A stretch of DNA of 64,000 nt from Streptomyces sp. Edi4 (GTDB lineage Bacteria; Actinomycetota; Actinomycetes; Streptomycetales; Streptomycetaceae), in assembly GCF_040253615.1 (NCBI RefSeq), contig NZ_JBEJGY010000004.1, positions 2,852,001 through 2,916,000 on the forward strand, in the 5' to 3' direction. Each line of letters opens with the position of its first letter. Position 1 is the first letter of the stretch. The translations under genes were made by a program, and so were the position numbers. The notes under the pieces were generated by a model. It worked only from the letters and a program-made list of their open reading frames with translations, had not been told where the DNA came from and searched no databases. This document shows, piece by piece, positions 9,243 to 19,500 of this stretch.

Positions 9243-11613
9243 CAGCCATCAGAAATCAGCCAACTACCTTGACGAAACGGAGCTGTTGGCGCTCGACGCA
9301 CACTGGCGCGCAGCTAACTACCTGACCGTCGGCCAAATCTACCTGATGGCAAACCCGCTGCTCAACGAGCCGCTCCGCCCGGAGCACATCAAGCCGAGGC
9401 TGCTGGGTCACTGGGGTACTTCACCCGGTCTCAACCTCGTTCACACCCATCTCAACCGCGTGATCAAGAGCCGCGGAATGGATGCCCTCTGCGTCTGGGG
9501 ACCCGGCCATGGCGGTCCGGCCGTCCTCGCCAACTCATGGCTGGAGGGCAGCTATTCGAAGACGTACCCGGACGTCAGCCGCGACGCGGAGGGCATGGCA
9601 CTGCTCTTCCGCCAGTTCTCCTTCCCGGGCGGGGTGCCCAGCCATGTCGCCCCGGAGACCCCCGGCTCGATCCACGAGGGCGGTGAGCTCGGCTACTCGC
9701 TCTCCCACGCCTACGGCGCCGCGCTCGACAATCCGGAGCTGCTGGTCGCTTGCGTGGTCGGTGACGGGGAGGCCGAGACCGGACCGCTGGCCGCCTCCTG
9801 GCACTCCAACAAGTTCCTCGACCCGGTCCACGACGGCGCCGTCCTGCCGATCCTGCACCTCAACGGCTACAAGATCGCCAACCCGTCGATACTCGCCCGG
9901 CTTCCGTCGTACGAACTCGACGATCTGCTGCGCGGGTTGGGTCATGACCCGCTCCACGTCGAGGGCGACGACCCTCTCCACGTCCACAGTGCCATGGCAC
10001 ACGCCATGGACACCGCGCTCGACCGTATCGGCGCCATCCAGCACGGAGCCCGCCACGAGGGGGTCACCGAACGCCACCGCTGGCCGCTGATCGTTCTTCG
10101 TACGCCCAAGGGCTGGACCGGCCCGGCCGAGGTCGACGGCCTGCCCGTGGAGGGCACGTGGCGCGCCCATCAAGTCCCTCTTGCCGCCGTCCGTGAAAAC
10201 CCGGACCACCGACGGCAGTTGGAACAATGGCTGCGCTCCTACCGGCCGGGTGAGTTGTTCGACGACCAGGGCCGCCCCCACGCGCGGGTCCTGGAGTGCG
10301 TACCTGACGGGGCGCACCGCCTCGGCGCGAGCGCGCACACCAACGGCGGTCTGCTGGTGCGCGACCTCCCGGTGCCGTCCCTCGAGGGGTACGCCGTCCC
10401 GGTCGACAAGCGCGGCACGACGCTGCACGAACCGACCCGGGTCCTGGGAGGTCTGCTGGAAACGGTCATGGTGCGCACGGCAGGGCGCCGCGACTTCCGC
10501 CTGTTCGGCCCCGACGAGACCGCCTCCAACCGCCTCCAGGCCGTGTATCGGGCCACCGGAAAGGCATGGCAGGAACAGATGCTGGAGGTGGACGAGAACC
10601 TGGACCGGCACGGCCGCGTGATGGAGATCCTGTCCGAACACACCTGCCAAGGCTGGCTGGAGGGTTATCTCCTCACCGGCCGGCACGGGATGTTCTCCTG
10701 CTACGAAGCCTTCGTCCACATCGTGGACTCGATGGTCAACCAGCACATCAAATGGCTGCGCACCTCACGCCGGATTCCGTGGCGCCGGCCCATCGCCTCC
10801 CTCAACTACCTGCTCACCTCGCACGTGTGGCGACAGGACAACAACGGCTTCTCGCACCAGGACCCCGGCTTCATCGACCACGTACTCAACAAGTCCCCCG
10901 AGGTCGTGCGGGTCTATCTCCCCCCGGACACCAACACCCTTCTCGCGGTGGCGGACCACGTGCTGCGCTCCCGTGACCACGTCAACGTGGTCGTCGCGGG
11001 CAAGCAGCCCTGCTTCGACTGGCTGACGCTCGACGAGGCGCGCGGGCACTGCGCGCGTGGCGCCGGGATCTGGGGCTGGGCCGGCACCGAGAGCGGCAAC
11101 GAACCCGATGCCGTACTCGCCTGCGCGGGCGACGTGCCGACCCTGGAGGTGCTGGCCGCCGCGCAGCTGCTCCGTCATCACCTACCGGATCTCGCCCTAC
11201 GTGTCGTCAACGTGGTGGACCTGGCCCGTCTGCTCCCGGCCCAGGAGCATCCACACGGCATGGCAGACGCGGAGTTCGATGCCCTGTTCACCGCCGACAA
11301 ACCGGTCGTCTTCGCCTACCACGGCTACCCGTGGCTGATCCACCGTCTCGCCTACCGCCGCACCGGGCACGCACACTTCCACGTCCGTGGCTACAAGGAG
11401 GAAGGTTCCACCACCACACCCTTCGACATGGTCGTCCGCAACGACCTCGATCGGTACCGCCTGGCCATGGATGTCATCGACCGCGTTCCGGGCCTGGGAG
11501 CACGCGCCGGGACCGTACGACAGGAACTGGCGGACATCCGGCTGCGGCACCACGGCTGGATCCACGAACACGGCACCGATCTGCCCGAAGTCGCCGAATG
11601 GTCGTGGAACTGA
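9235..11613 (+). CDS. xfp: Xylulose-5-phosphate/fructose-6-phosphate phosphoketolase
   Basis: A 792-residue cytoplasmic TPP- and Mg2+-dependent enzyme that splits xylulose 5-phosphate or fructose 6-phosphate with phosphate into acetyl phosphate plus glyceraldehyde 3-phosphate or erythrose 4-phosphate. The length and full sequence fit the XFP family: [76 protein letters not shown], the TPP motif [19 protein letters not shown] (about 175-200), [28 protein letters not shown] and [19 protein letters not shown]. The ATG at 9235 has GGAGGAA 7 bases upstream; an ATG at 9220 lies within that site. The 8-base overlap with mgtA implies co-transcription and coupling. No acetate kinase gene is adjacent. 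Confidence 0.93.
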   Translation: MSDSHQKSANYLDETELLALDAHWRAANYLTVGQIYLMANPLLNEPLRPEHIKPRLLGHWGTSPGLNLVHTHLNRVIKSRGMDALCVWGPGHGGPAVLANSWLEGSYSKTYPDVSRDAEGMALLFRQFSFPGGVPSHVAPETPGSIHEGGELGYSLSHAYGAALDNPELLVACVVGDGEAETGPLAASWHSNKFLDPVHDGAVLPILHLNGYKIANPSILARLPSYELDDLLRGLGHDPLHVEGDDPLHVHSAMAHAMDTALDRIGAIQHGARHEGVTERHRWPLIVLRTPKGWTGPAEVDGLPVEGTWRAHQVPLAAVRENPDHRRQLEQWLRSYRPGELFDDQGRPHARVLECVPDGAHRLGASAHTNGGLLVRDLPVPSLEGYAVPVDKRGTTLHEPTRVLGGLLETVMVRTAGRRDFRLFGPDETASNRLQAVYRATGKAWQEQMLEVDENLDRHGRVMEILSEHTCQGWLEGYLLTGRHGMFSCYEAFVHIVDSMVNQHIKWLRTSRRIPWRRPIASLNYLLTSHVWRQDNNGFSHQDPGFIDHVLNKSPEVVRVYLPPDTNTLLAVADHVLRSRDHVNVVVAGKQPCFDWLTLDEARGHCARGAGIWGWAGTESGNEPDAVLACAGDVPTLEVLAAAQLLRHHLPDLALRVVNVVDLARLLPAQEHPHGMADAEFDALFTADKPVVFAYHGYPWLIHRLAYRRTGHAHFHVRGYKEEGSTTTPFDMVVRNDLDRYRLAMDVIDRVPGLGARAGTVRQELADIRLRHHGWIHEHGTDLPEVAEWSWN

Positions 11614-11959
11614 GCACCAGAAACGATCGTCGCGACTCGGATTGGAGACAGGGCCCGCACCGGACCTGTTGGCTCAGTGGGAGAGAGGCGGGCCCGGAGA
11701 TCTGGGTGCGCCCGAAGGCTCACTCTGCTGCGGGAAATAGGCGCCGGTGGGCGTGGCTGCTCTTCGAGACCGGCGCCGCATCGGTCCGCTTGGTCTGGAT
11801 CGGGTACGAACTTCCTGGCCGTATGCGCATCAAGCCTTGCCGGGCGGGCCATGCGCCGGGTGCGCGTCTGCTGTGCAGTCGTCGCGTCGGTCTACGCCCG
11901 TTTGTACTGGTGAGCGAGCGGGTGGCCCGGATGCGCTCCGGAATGGGTAGCGGGGCTGT
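11614..11959. other. Intergenic region between phosphoketolase and MarR genes
   Basis: No supported gene. The arms GGGCCCGC and GCGGGCCC, about 30 bases apart shortly after the phosphoketolase stop, could form a weak hairpin, but the loop is too long to call it a terminator. Promoter elements for the MarR gene were not resolved. Confidence 0.4.
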
Positions 11960-12358
11960 GTGGTCCGACAGAGCACCGCGGCGTGGAAGCGCGTCGTTGA
12001 GATCGCGAGTGACGCCGGCCGGACCCTCGCCCAGTGCCGGGTGTTCCAGCGCGTCGCCCCGGACGGTTCGCGCCTCACGGACCTTGCTGACCAGGCCCAA
12101 ATGAGCAAACAGAGCGCCGGCGTACTGGTCGATCAGCTGGAACGCCTGGGCTATGTCCGCCGGGTCCCCGACCCGACGGACGGCCGTGCCCGGTTGATCG
12201 TGATCGAGGAACGCGGCAGGCGGGCGGTCGAGGTGGCCTCGGCGACACTCGACGAGATCCTTTCGGAGTGGAAGGCCTACCTGGGCACCCGCAATTTCGC
12301 GTTGTTGCACCAGATCCTGGATCAACTTCGCGAGATCACCGACCCCTACGCGAGGTAG
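11960..12358 (+). CDS. MarR-family regulator, apparently N-terminally short
   Basis: A 132-residue winged-helix protein. Residues about 25-95 hold the MarR core: VFQRVAPDGSRLTDLADQAQ, the recognition helix MSKQSAGVLVDQLERLGYV and the wing RRVPDPTDGRARLIVIEERG, followed by a dimerisation helix. Family members usually have about 25-35 more residues in a first helix before the RVFQ region; here the first 20 residues (VRQSTAAWKRVVEIASDAGR) do not resemble it and the GTG at 11960 has no clear ribosome site. Either the N-terminus is truncated or rearranged, or a divergent start is used. It follows mgtA-xfp on the same strand after 346 bases and could regulate them. Confidence 0.6.
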   Translation: MVRQSTAAWKRVVEIASDAGRTLAQCRVFQRVAPDGSRLTDLADQAQMSKQSAGVLVDQLERLGYVRRVPDPTDGRARLIVIEERGRRAVEVASATLDEILSEWKAYLGTRNFALLHQILDQLREITDPYAR

Positions 12359-12818
12359 ACCCGGACGCGCCGAGCCGTCCGCCTCGATTCTCGATCACGC
12401 CGAGCCGCCAGGGACGCCGACAGGCTTCGGCTCACTCCTTGATGTGGTCAGCCTAGTTGCCCTATTCGTCAGATGTGCTGACGATGGGCCGCGCGACTGC
12501 CACGTAACGCGATCTTTCAAACGCCTACTCCAACTACGTCACCGGAGGGGCGAAAGCGTGACCCACGAGCGAGCTTCTGACGCAGGGGGTCTTGCGAAGA
12601 TCCAGTTCACGCCCGGTGTTCGCCTGGACGCGCGGCGCGCTGGTGCGGTCATTTCGGCACGGGAGCTGACACGATCCGGCCCGGCCGAGACACAGAGGAG
12701 TAGGGTTGAGCGCACTGGGAGCATTTCGCACACTGGCCTTCATGCCGTCGTCGTTCCCGGTGAGCAAAGACAGCCGGGTGTCGTCCATGGACAGTGCCCC
12801 CGGAGACAGGTTCGCGCC
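12359..12818. other. Upstream region of the DUF5994/SPFH operon
   Basis: 460 bases without a supported gene. An in-frame extension of the downstream gene runs back to 12444 but contains no homology to the family, so it is treated as untranslated. The stretch is less GC-biased than neighbouring genes (for example CGATCTTTCAAACGCC near 12510), which suits a promoter-bearing region. Confidence 0.4.
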
Positions 12819-13403
12819 ATGTCCGCGACCAAGACCGACCCGTACCTGTACCTCCGGCGCGAGCCCCCGGCGGCTTCGGGCACACGCATCGCGCTGAAAC
12901 CCCCCGACGGCTCTCCCGGGCTCTTGGACGGCGCCTGGTGGCCCCGCTCCCGCGACTTGCTGCGTGAACTGCCCGCATTGATCGAGGTCTTGGACGCACG
13001 ATGGGGGCGGATCACCCGCATTGCCGTGAATCCCCGGCACTGGCCCGTCATTCCGCGGAAGATTCCGGTGGCCGGGCACGTGGTGAAGGCGGGCTGGTTC
13101 ACAACCGAGCAGGACCCGCACAAGCTTCTGCTTCTGTCCTACACGGCCGGACGCTGGGACCTTCTCGTCATCCCGCCGGAAACCGACGCCTCCACCGCTG
13201 CCCGGCTCATGGCGGCCGCCACCGACAGCACCGGCCCACAGCTCACCGCGAGCGCCCTCATGGGCGCGGAGGCGGCCCTGCACAACGCGACGGCCGTCGA
13301 CCGGCGGCAAGACCCTGAGGAGGCGTGGGAGTACGAGGGCGGCGCCTCCTCGACCTTCGCCGTTGTCACGGCCCGCCCCAGCCGCCTCCTGGTGGGGATG
13401 TGA
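12819..13403 (+). CDS. DUF5994 family protein (first copy)
   Basis: A 194-residue protein of the actinobacterial DUF5994 family, whose function is unknown. Family landmarks are RIALKPPDG, GLLDGAWWPRSRDLLRELPAL, LDARWGRITRIAVNPRHWP, GHVVKAGWFTTEQDPHKLLLLS and GRWDLLVIPPETD. The Trp pair in GAWWPRS and the WDLLV strand are the most conserved features. The ATG at 12819 is placed where homology begins; CGGAGACAGG lies 10-18 bases upstream. It heads a five-gene run ending with a second DUF5994 gene. The stop overlaps the next start as GTGA. DUF5994 genes are common in Streptomyces stress regions, so a stress role is an inference. Confidence 0.8.
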   Translation: MSATKTDPYLYLRREPPAASGTRIALKPPDGSPGLLDGAWWPRSRDLLRELPALIEVLDARWGRITRIAVNPRHWPVIPRKIPVAGHVVKAGWFTTEQDPHKLLLLSYTAGRWDLLVIPPETDASTAARLMAAATDSTGPQLTASALMGAEAALHNATAVDRRQDPEEAWEYEGGASSTFAVVTARPSRLLVGM

Positions 13404-13681
13404 GTGCCATGACCACGGCCCTGACCATCGTGGTCACGTTGCTCCTGATCGTTGCCGCGGCACGCATGATCCACCTGCTCAACGCACAGCGCGCCGAGCG
13501 GATAGCGCTCCACCACTACTCCCGCTTCCAACCCCGTGACCGGGACGCCCGCGGCGAAAACGCTCCGCAGCCGGCCGGCCAGGCGGATCCGCCCGCCGTA
13601 CCGACCCGCCGGGATCAGCGCGAGGGGGGACGGGGACGTCTGCGTCCTCGGCGTCGCGTCCGCCGGGACAGGGGCAGTTGA
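13400..13681 (+). CDS. Small single-pass membrane protein
   Basis: About 93 residues starting VSAMTTALTIVVTLLLIVAA. One hydrophobic helix (about residues 6-25) is followed by a basic, Arg- and Pro-rich tail (LLNAQRAERIALHHYSRFQPRD, ending in GRGRLRPRRRVRRDRGS). The GTG at 13400 forms a GTGA overlap with the DUF5994 stop; ATG 13409 is the alternative start, with GGTGGGG 11 bases before it. The topology suggests a membrane anchor with a cytoplasmic basic tail. Its position between DUF5994 and the SPFH gene suggests a membrane partner of the SPFH scaffold, but no family is recognised. Confidence 0.6.
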   Translation: MSAMTTALTIVVTLLLIVAAARMIHLLNAQRAERIALHHYSRFQPRDRDARGENAPQPAGQADPPAVPTRRDQREGGRGRLRPRRRVRRDRGS

Positions 13682-13759
13682 TCCGTGAGTCACGCCTGAT
13701 CCGTGACCCGCCCCGGGATCCAGTCAGGGCCGGCCGGCCTCGCCCATGGGAGTTCCGCC

Positions 13760-14632
13760 ATGCAGCTTCTGATCACGCTCGTTGTCGTCGTCGCCCTACT
13801 TGTGCTCCTGGCACTGGCGATGTCCATCAAGATCGTCAAACAGTACGAGAAGGCGGTGCTCTTCCGACTCGGACGGCTGGCCGGCACGCGGACGCCCGGG
13901 TTGCGCGTCATCATTCCCCTGGTCGACGTCCTGCACCGGGTGTCGCTACGCATCGTGACAATGCCGATCCAGTCGCAGGGCATCATCACCCGCGACAACG
14001 TCAGCGTCGACGTATCGGCCGTCGCGTACTTCCGTGTCGTGGACGCCGTGAAATCGGTCATCGCCATCGAGAACGTGTCCGCCGCCATCAACCAGATCGC
14101 CCAGACCACCCTGCGCAAGGTGGTGGGCCAGCACACACTGGACGAGACGCTCTCGGAGACTGACCGCATCAACCTGGGCATCCGCGAGATCCTCGATGTC
14201 GCCACCGCGGAGTGGGGAGTTGAGGTCACACTCGTCGAGCTCAAGGACATCCAGCTGCCGGACAGTATGAAGCGCGCGATGGCCCGCCAGGCCGAGGCCG
14301 AGCGTGAAAAGCGAGCCAAAATCATCAACGCCGAGGGAGAGTCGCTCGCGGCGGCGGCACTCGGAGACGCCTCCGACACGATGATGGCCCACCCGCTGGC
14401 GCTCCAGCTCCGCAACTTGCAAAGCCTCGTGGAGATCGGCGTCGATAAGAACACCACCGTCGTCTTCCCCGCGCCCCTGATGAGTACCATCGGCGAACTG
14501 GGCGCCTTCCTCAGCAGGGAATCCGCGGCCGCGGCACCGGCGCCGACACCGCACCCGGCCGCGGACGACGCCGAGACCGTCCCGGTCCCGGGGTCGAACA
14601 ACAAACCTGGCCCACTCCCCCAGTACAACTGA
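13760..14632 (+). CDS. SPFH/band 7 (slipin-type) membrane protein
   Basis: A 290-residue stomatin/slipin-like protein. One N-terminal membrane helix ([20 protein letters not shown]) is followed by the band 7 domain (about 25-185: [97 protein letters not shown]). An Ala/Glu-rich coiled segment ([21 protein letters not shown]) drives oligomer assembly in this family, and a Pro/Ala-rich tail ends the protein. SPFH proteins form membrane microdomain scaffolds. Slipins are often paired with an NfeD protein; none is present here. The ATG has GGGAG 7 bases upstream. Confidence 0.9.
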   Translation: MQLLITLVVVVALLVLLALAMSIKIVKQYEKAVLFRLGRLAGTRTPGLRVIIPLVDVLHRVSLRIVTMPIQSQGIITRDNVSVDVSAVAYFRVVDAVKSVIAIENVSAAINQIAQTTLRKVVGQHTLDETLSETDRINLGIREILDVATAEWGVEVTLVELKDIQLPDSMKRAMARQAEAEREKRAKIINAEGESLAAAALGDASDTMMAHPLALQLRNLQSLVEIGVDKNTTVVFPAPLMSTIGELGAFLSRESAAAAPAPTPHPAADDAETVPVPGSNNKPGPLPQYN

Positions 14633-14698
14633 CATCCCCTCTGGCCCCAGTCCCGGCCGGTCCGCCCGCAGCGCCCATGCCGAGTCCGGGAGCCCGCC

Positions 14699-14953
14699 GT
14701 GTCCGTCCGTCACCTCTCGTCGCCGCCCGGCCAGGTCTTCAGCAGACGTCCCCTCGACCTCGGAGACGACGGAGAGTTCCTCGCCCTTCTCGGCCGCCCG
14801 CGGACAGCCGCACGCACCAGAGGGGGTGCCTGTACGTGGGGCATGACACGCGCGCCAAACGCCCTCCCGGGCCTACCAGCCCGTCTCCGACCGCAGCGGC
14901 GCCCCCGCGTATCCCCCCGCTTGTCTCCCACCATCGAAGGACCGAGCCCGTGA
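14699..14953 (+). CDS. Short basic protein coupled to the second DUF5994 gene
   Basis: An 84-residue frame starting at GTG 14699 with GGGAG six bases upstream and ending at a TGA (14951-14953) that overlaps the next gene's GTG as GTGA. The product is Arg/Pro-rich (SVRHLSSPPGQVFSRRPLDL, then GRPRTAARTRGG) with no recognised motif and no membrane helix. The good ribosome site and the overlap argue for translation, perhaps as a coupling leader for the downstream gene. Chance openness in GC-rich DNA remains possible. Confidence 0.4.
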   Translation: MSVRHLSSPPGQVFSRRPLDLGDDGEFLALLGRPRTAARTRGGACTWGMTRAPNALPGLPARLRPQRRPRVSPRLSPTIEGPSP

Positions 14954-15438
14954 CCATGACCCTGCGCCCCCCTTCTTCGCTGCTGCCGGTACGCCTGCGC
15001 CTGACATCGCGGGGCAACGGTCCCCGCCCCATCGACGGCGTCTGGTGGCCCCGCTCGGATGACCTGACCACCGAACTGCCCCGCCTGATCCGCGCGTTGC
15101 CCCACTCGTGGCCGCGAATCGCCCACGTCACCGCGAACGCGACCATGTGGTCGGCCTTCCCCGGCCGGATCCTCGTCGCCAACCAAGTGATCCAACTGCA
15201 CCGAGCCAGCAGCCACCGCACCCCTGACACGATCTGCCTCGTCGCCCCCGGCCACGGCCGATGGGACCTGCTGGTCGTCCGCACTCGCACCGAGAGAACC
15301 GAGGCACTGCGCCTCCTGTCCATCGCGGACGGCCCCGCCGCGGGAGGCAGGACCCAGCCGGTGCCGACCGACGCTCGGACAGGCATTTCGGAGCCGGCGG
15401 CGCGGGCCGTCGTTGGCCCTGTTCGCCGCTCGCCGTAG
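14950..15438 (+). CDS. DUF5994 family protein (second copy)
   Basis: A 162-residue DUF5994 protein, paralogous to the one at 12819. Shared landmarks are VRLRLTSRG, RPIDGVWWPRSDDLTTELPRL, LPHSWPRIAHVTANATMWSAFP, GRILVANQVIQLHR and GRWDLLVVRTRTERTEALRLL. The GTG at 14950 has GAAGGA 8 bases upstream; ATG 14956 is an alternative start. It closes the five-gene run. The two paralogues differ enough (for example NPRHWP versus NATMWS) that they are likely to be functionally distinct partners rather than a recent duplication. Confidence 0.75.
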   Translation: MTMTLRPPSSLLPVRLRLTSRGNGPRPIDGVWWPRSDDLTTELPRLIRALPHSWPRIAHVTANATMWSAFPGRILVANQVIQLHRASSHRTPDTICLVAPGHGRWDLLVVRTRTERTEALRLLSIADGPAAGGRTQPVPTDARTGISEPAARAVVGPVRRSP

Positions 15439-15610
15439 TGCACGCCGGCGGGGGCGGCTGGTCTGCACTCGGAGGCAGTATGTCTCCGCTGTTTGCAGGG
15501 ACCGGTCTCGCCGAGGTGTTCCCGCTGCGCCGGCGTCCGGGGCACCCGGCTGAGCCAGCTTCTGACCCGCAGGCTCCGTCTGCCGGCCGAGAGAAGGCGG
15601 GCGGGTTGTA

Positions 15611-15921
15611 GTGCTCAGCGAGCAGGCCGCCAAGGTGGAGAACACCGCGCTCGCCCAGGCACTCGCGGACACCGCCACCATCGCGATCCGCCAGCAGCGC
15701 ACCCTGGAACAGACCTACGTCGAGCGCGACCAGCTCCAGGCCGCACTGACCAGCCGGATCGTCATAGAACAGGCCGAAGGCATCCTCGCGGAACGCTGGC
15801 ACACCAGCCCCGACGACACCTTCACCCGCTTCCGCACCTATGCCCGGACCACGGCCTGCGCATCTGCGACCTCGCCCACCAGATCATCAACAACGGTCCG
15901 CACGGCAGCCGTCCGGTCTGA
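15611..15921 (+). pseudogene. ANTAR-domain regulator remnant with frameshift
   Basis: The frame from 15611 encodes AKVENTALAQALADTATIAI, then ERDQLQAALTSRIVIEQAEG and ILAERWHTSPDDTFTRFRTYAR. This is the end of a GAF domain joined to an ANTAR RNA-binding domain. After the YAR codons (about 15847) homology jumps to the next frame and reads HGLRICDLAHQIINN to the TGA at 15919-15921. Insertion of one G in the CGGACC run would restore the YARDHGLRICDLAHQII expected for the family. The GAF N-terminus is also missing. ANTAR proteins bind nascent RNA as antiterminators; this copy cannot make a complete product. Confidence 0.7.
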
Positions 15922-16541
15922 GGCCGGTCACCCTCGCGCGGCGCCACCCGGGTCTCTCACCTTGGGTGCGCTGCCCCGCGCGTACCTGCCACTTGTGTTT
16001 CCCAGCCACGGGGGAAATGTGGCCGGTCGGCACCCTACCGGGCTGCTCGCTCCCGGCCTATGTTGGCGGGGCAGGCGCAACGGGGTTCGCACGACGCAAC
16101 CCCGTCACGGCTCCGAGACCCGAGCCCTTCAGACCATGAGGCCCGGCTGGAGCCGCACCGCCAACAACCCGCGGCTCCAGCCTCCAGGGTCCTCCATGGC
16201 AGGATTCCGGGGCCCTCCCGCGACCCCCACTGCCATCAAGGACCCGCACGTGGGACGACGAGGAGGGGAGCCTCGCACCCCACGCGCCCCCGGCCGCCGC
16301 CAGCCCGGCGGCGGCCGTGAGACTTCGTTCAGAGGTGAATTGAGGCGCGATGGGTGCCACCTAGGCACCCCTATTGCCACCCGGGCCGTGTTGGTGGGCG
16401 TCGCGGCCAGTTGAGCGTTGGCCCGGGTTAGGCGCGAACGGGGGCTGGGGCGGAGCCCCAGGGGCCCCGGCTGCGGGCCGTGGGCGCTCCTCGCGCAGTT
16501 CCCCGCGCCCCTGCGCATCCGGGCCGACCCGCGTCGGGGCG
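15922..16541. other. Non-coding right edge of the accessory block
   Basis: 620 bases without a supported gene. It contains a perfect short inverted repeat GGGTGCC-ACCTA-GGCACCC (16352-16370), a GC-rich hairpin sequence GGCTGGGGCGGAGCCCCAGG near 16444, and the dispersed repeat at 16493-16522. The convergent arrangement with the ABC exporter gene makes a terminator role for the hairpins possible. Confidence 0.5.
16493..16522. repeat. Right 30-bp repeat flanking the accessory block
   Basis: GCGCAGTTCCCCGCGCCCCT followed by GCGCATCCGG, in the same orientation as the copy at 4816-4845 and identical to it at 29 of 30 bases. It lies 20 bases from the stop codon of the ABC exporter gene. Confidence 0.85.
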
Positions 16542-19500
16542 TTATGCCGTGGGGACCGGGGTGGCGGTGAACGTGTGCCACAGGCGGGCGTACACACCCC
16601 CCGCCGCCAGAAGCTCCGCGTGCGTGCCGTCCTCCGCCACCCGGCCCCCGTCCATCACGATCACCCGGTCCGCGCGGGCCGCCGTGGTGAGGCGGTGGGC
16701 GACCACCAGCGTGGTGCGGCGCCCGGTCAGGCGGTCCGTGGCCTGGTTGACCTGGGCCTCGGTCGCCAGATCCAGCGCCGCCGTCGCCTCGTCGAGGAGC
16801 AGCACGTCCGGGTCGACCAGTTCCGCGCGGGCCAGCGCGATCAGCTGGCGCTGCCCGGCGGAGAGGTTGCGGCCGCGCTCGGCGACCTCGTGGAGGTAGC
16901 CCCCGTCCAGCGTCGCGATCATGTCGTGCGCGCCGACCGCCCGCGCCGCCGCCTCCACCTGCGCGTCGCTCGCGTCGGGGCGCCCGTACGCGATGGCGTC
17001 GCGGACCGTACCCGCGAAGAGGTACGCCTCCTGCGGGACCACCCCGAGCCGGTGCCGGTAGGCGGTGATGTCGAGGTCACGCAGGTCCGTGCCGTCGACC
17101 GTCACCCGCCCGCCCGTCGGATCGTAGAAGCGCGCCACCAGCTTGACCAGGGTGGACTTGCCCGCGCCGGTCTCGCCGACGAAGGCGACGGTCTGCCCGG
17201 CCGGTATGCGCAGGTCGATGCCGCTGAGCGCGTCCTCGGACTCCTGGGCGGCATCGCCCGTATCGCCCGCATCGGCGGCCCGGTACGCGAAGTCGACGTT
17301 CTCGAAGGCGATCTCCCCGCGCAGGGAGCGCACGTCGAGCGGTTCGGCCGCCGCCGACGTGGAGGTCTTCTCCTGGAGGAGTTCCTGGATCCGCTTGAGC
17401 GATACCGCCGCCTGCTGGTAGCCGTCGAAGACCTGCGAGAGCTGCTGGACGGGCGCGAAGAACAGGTCGATGTAGAGGAGGTAGGCGACGAGCGCACCCG
17501 TGGTCAGGGTGCCGCCGTCGACCCGGTGCGCGCCCACGATCAGGACGGCGGCCGCCGCCACCGACGACAGGAGCTGCACGAAGGGGAAGTACACCGAGAT
17601 CAGCCACTGCCCGCGCACCCGCGCCGCGCGGTAGTGGTCGCTGCGCTTCGCGAACCGCTCGGCCCCGTCGTGCTCGCGCCGGAACGCCTGCACGATGCGC
17701 AGACCCGACACCGACTCCTGGAGGTCGGCGTTGACGACGCTGATCCGCTCACGGGCCAGCTCGTACGCCTTCACGCTCTTCTTGCGGAAAACGTACGTGC
17801 CGATGACGAGCAGCGGGAGCGTCGCGAAGACGACGAGGGCGAGCTGGAGGTCGATGAAGAGCAGCGCGACCATGATGCCGAAGAACGTGACGACGGAGAC
17901 GAACGCGGTGACCAGACCCGTCTGGAGGAACGTGGACAGCGCGTCCACGTCCGTCGTCATGCGGGTCATGATCCGGCCGGTCAACTCCCGTTCGTAGTAG
18001 TCGAGTCCGAGCCGCTGGAGCTGCGCGAAGATCTTCAGGCGCAGGGTGTAGAGGACGCGTTCGCCGGTGCGTCCGGTCATGCGGGTCTCGCCGGTCTGGG
18101 CGAGCCACTGCACGGCGACGGTGAGCAGGGCGAGCCCGGACGCCGCCCACACCGCGCCCAGCGCGAGCTTGGTGACGCCCTGGTCGATGCCGTGCCGGAT
18201 CAGGACGGGCAGGATGAGGGAGCCGCCCGCGTCGATCGCCACGAGGAGGAGCGAGACGAGCAGGGGGAGGCCGAAGCCCCGCAGCAGCCCACGCAGGCCG
18301 TACGACTCCTCCGGCTGGACCGCCTTCGCCTCGTCGATGCCCGGCACATCGGTCGCGGGCGGCAACGCCTCGACCTGGGCGAGCAGTTCGGGCGATTGGG
18401 GCCTGCCCTGCTCGAACGAAGTTGAGAGCTTGGGGAAGGGCATGCCGCCGGGGGCGGCGGACTCCGCCTTGTCCTCGCGGATCCACAGCGGCGGCGTGAT
18501 GCCGCGCTCGGCGTCGAACTCCGCGTCCAGCTCGTCCCGTACGGAGTGATCGTCCTCCTCGGCGGCGGGTGCGGCCGGGGTGTGTCCGGGCGACACCGCG
18601 CCCAGCTCGTCGGGGTCGGTGAGCAGGCGGCGGTAGAGCGCGCTGTCGCGCTGGAGCTCGTCGTGGGTGCCGATCGCGGCGAGCCGTCCGCCGTCGAGGA
18701 CGGCGATGCGGTCGGCGAGCGCGAGGGTGGAGCGGCGGTGCGCGATGAGCAGCGTGGTGCGGCCGGCCATGACCGACTTCAGGGCCTCGTGGATCTCGTG
18801 CTCGACGCGGGCGTCGACCGCCGAGGTCGCGTCGTCCAGGACGAGCAGGCGGGGGTCGGTGAGGATGGCGCGGGCGAGCGCGATGCGCTGGCGCTGGCCG
18901 CCGGAGAGCGTCAGGCCGTGTTCGCCGACGGTGGTGTCGTACCCCTTGGGCAGCTCGGCGATGAACCCGTCGGCCTGGGCGGCGCGGGCCGCCCTGTCGA
19001 TCTCCTCCTGTGTGGCGTCCGGCTTCCCGTACGCGATGTTGGCGCGGATGGTGTCGGAGAAGAGGAAGGAGTCCTCGGGGACCAGGCCGATCGCGGCGCG
19101 CAGCGAGGAGAGGGTCAGCTCGCGCACGTCGTGGCCGCCGACGAGGACGGCGCCGTGCGCGACGTCGTAGAAGCGTGGCAGGAGCAGGGAGACGGTGGAC
19201 TTGCCGGAGCCGGAGGAGCCGACCACGGCGACGGTCTCGCCGGGGCGGATGTCGAGCGAGAAGCCGTCAAGGACGGGCCGCTCGTCGTCGTAGCCGAAGC
19301 GCACGTCGTCGAATTCGACGGTGGCGGGAGCGTCGGCGGGCAGTTCCTTCGTGCCGTCCGCCATGGACGGCTCGGTGTCGATCAGCTCAAGGACGCGTTC
19401 GACGCCGGCCCGGGCCTGCTGGCCCACGGTGAGCACCATGGCGAGCATGCGCACGGGCCCGACGAGCTGGGCGAGGTAGGTGGAGAACGCGACGAACGTA

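Noticed and set aside
12444..12818. N-terminal extension of the first DUF5994 protein
   Set aside because: The family homology begins only after ATG 12819, and the upstream part is not protein-like.
16352..16370. Intrinsic terminator from GGGTGCC/GGCACCC
   Set aside because: The stem is only 7 bp and lacks a T tract; it was reported only as an inverted repeat in the intergenic region.
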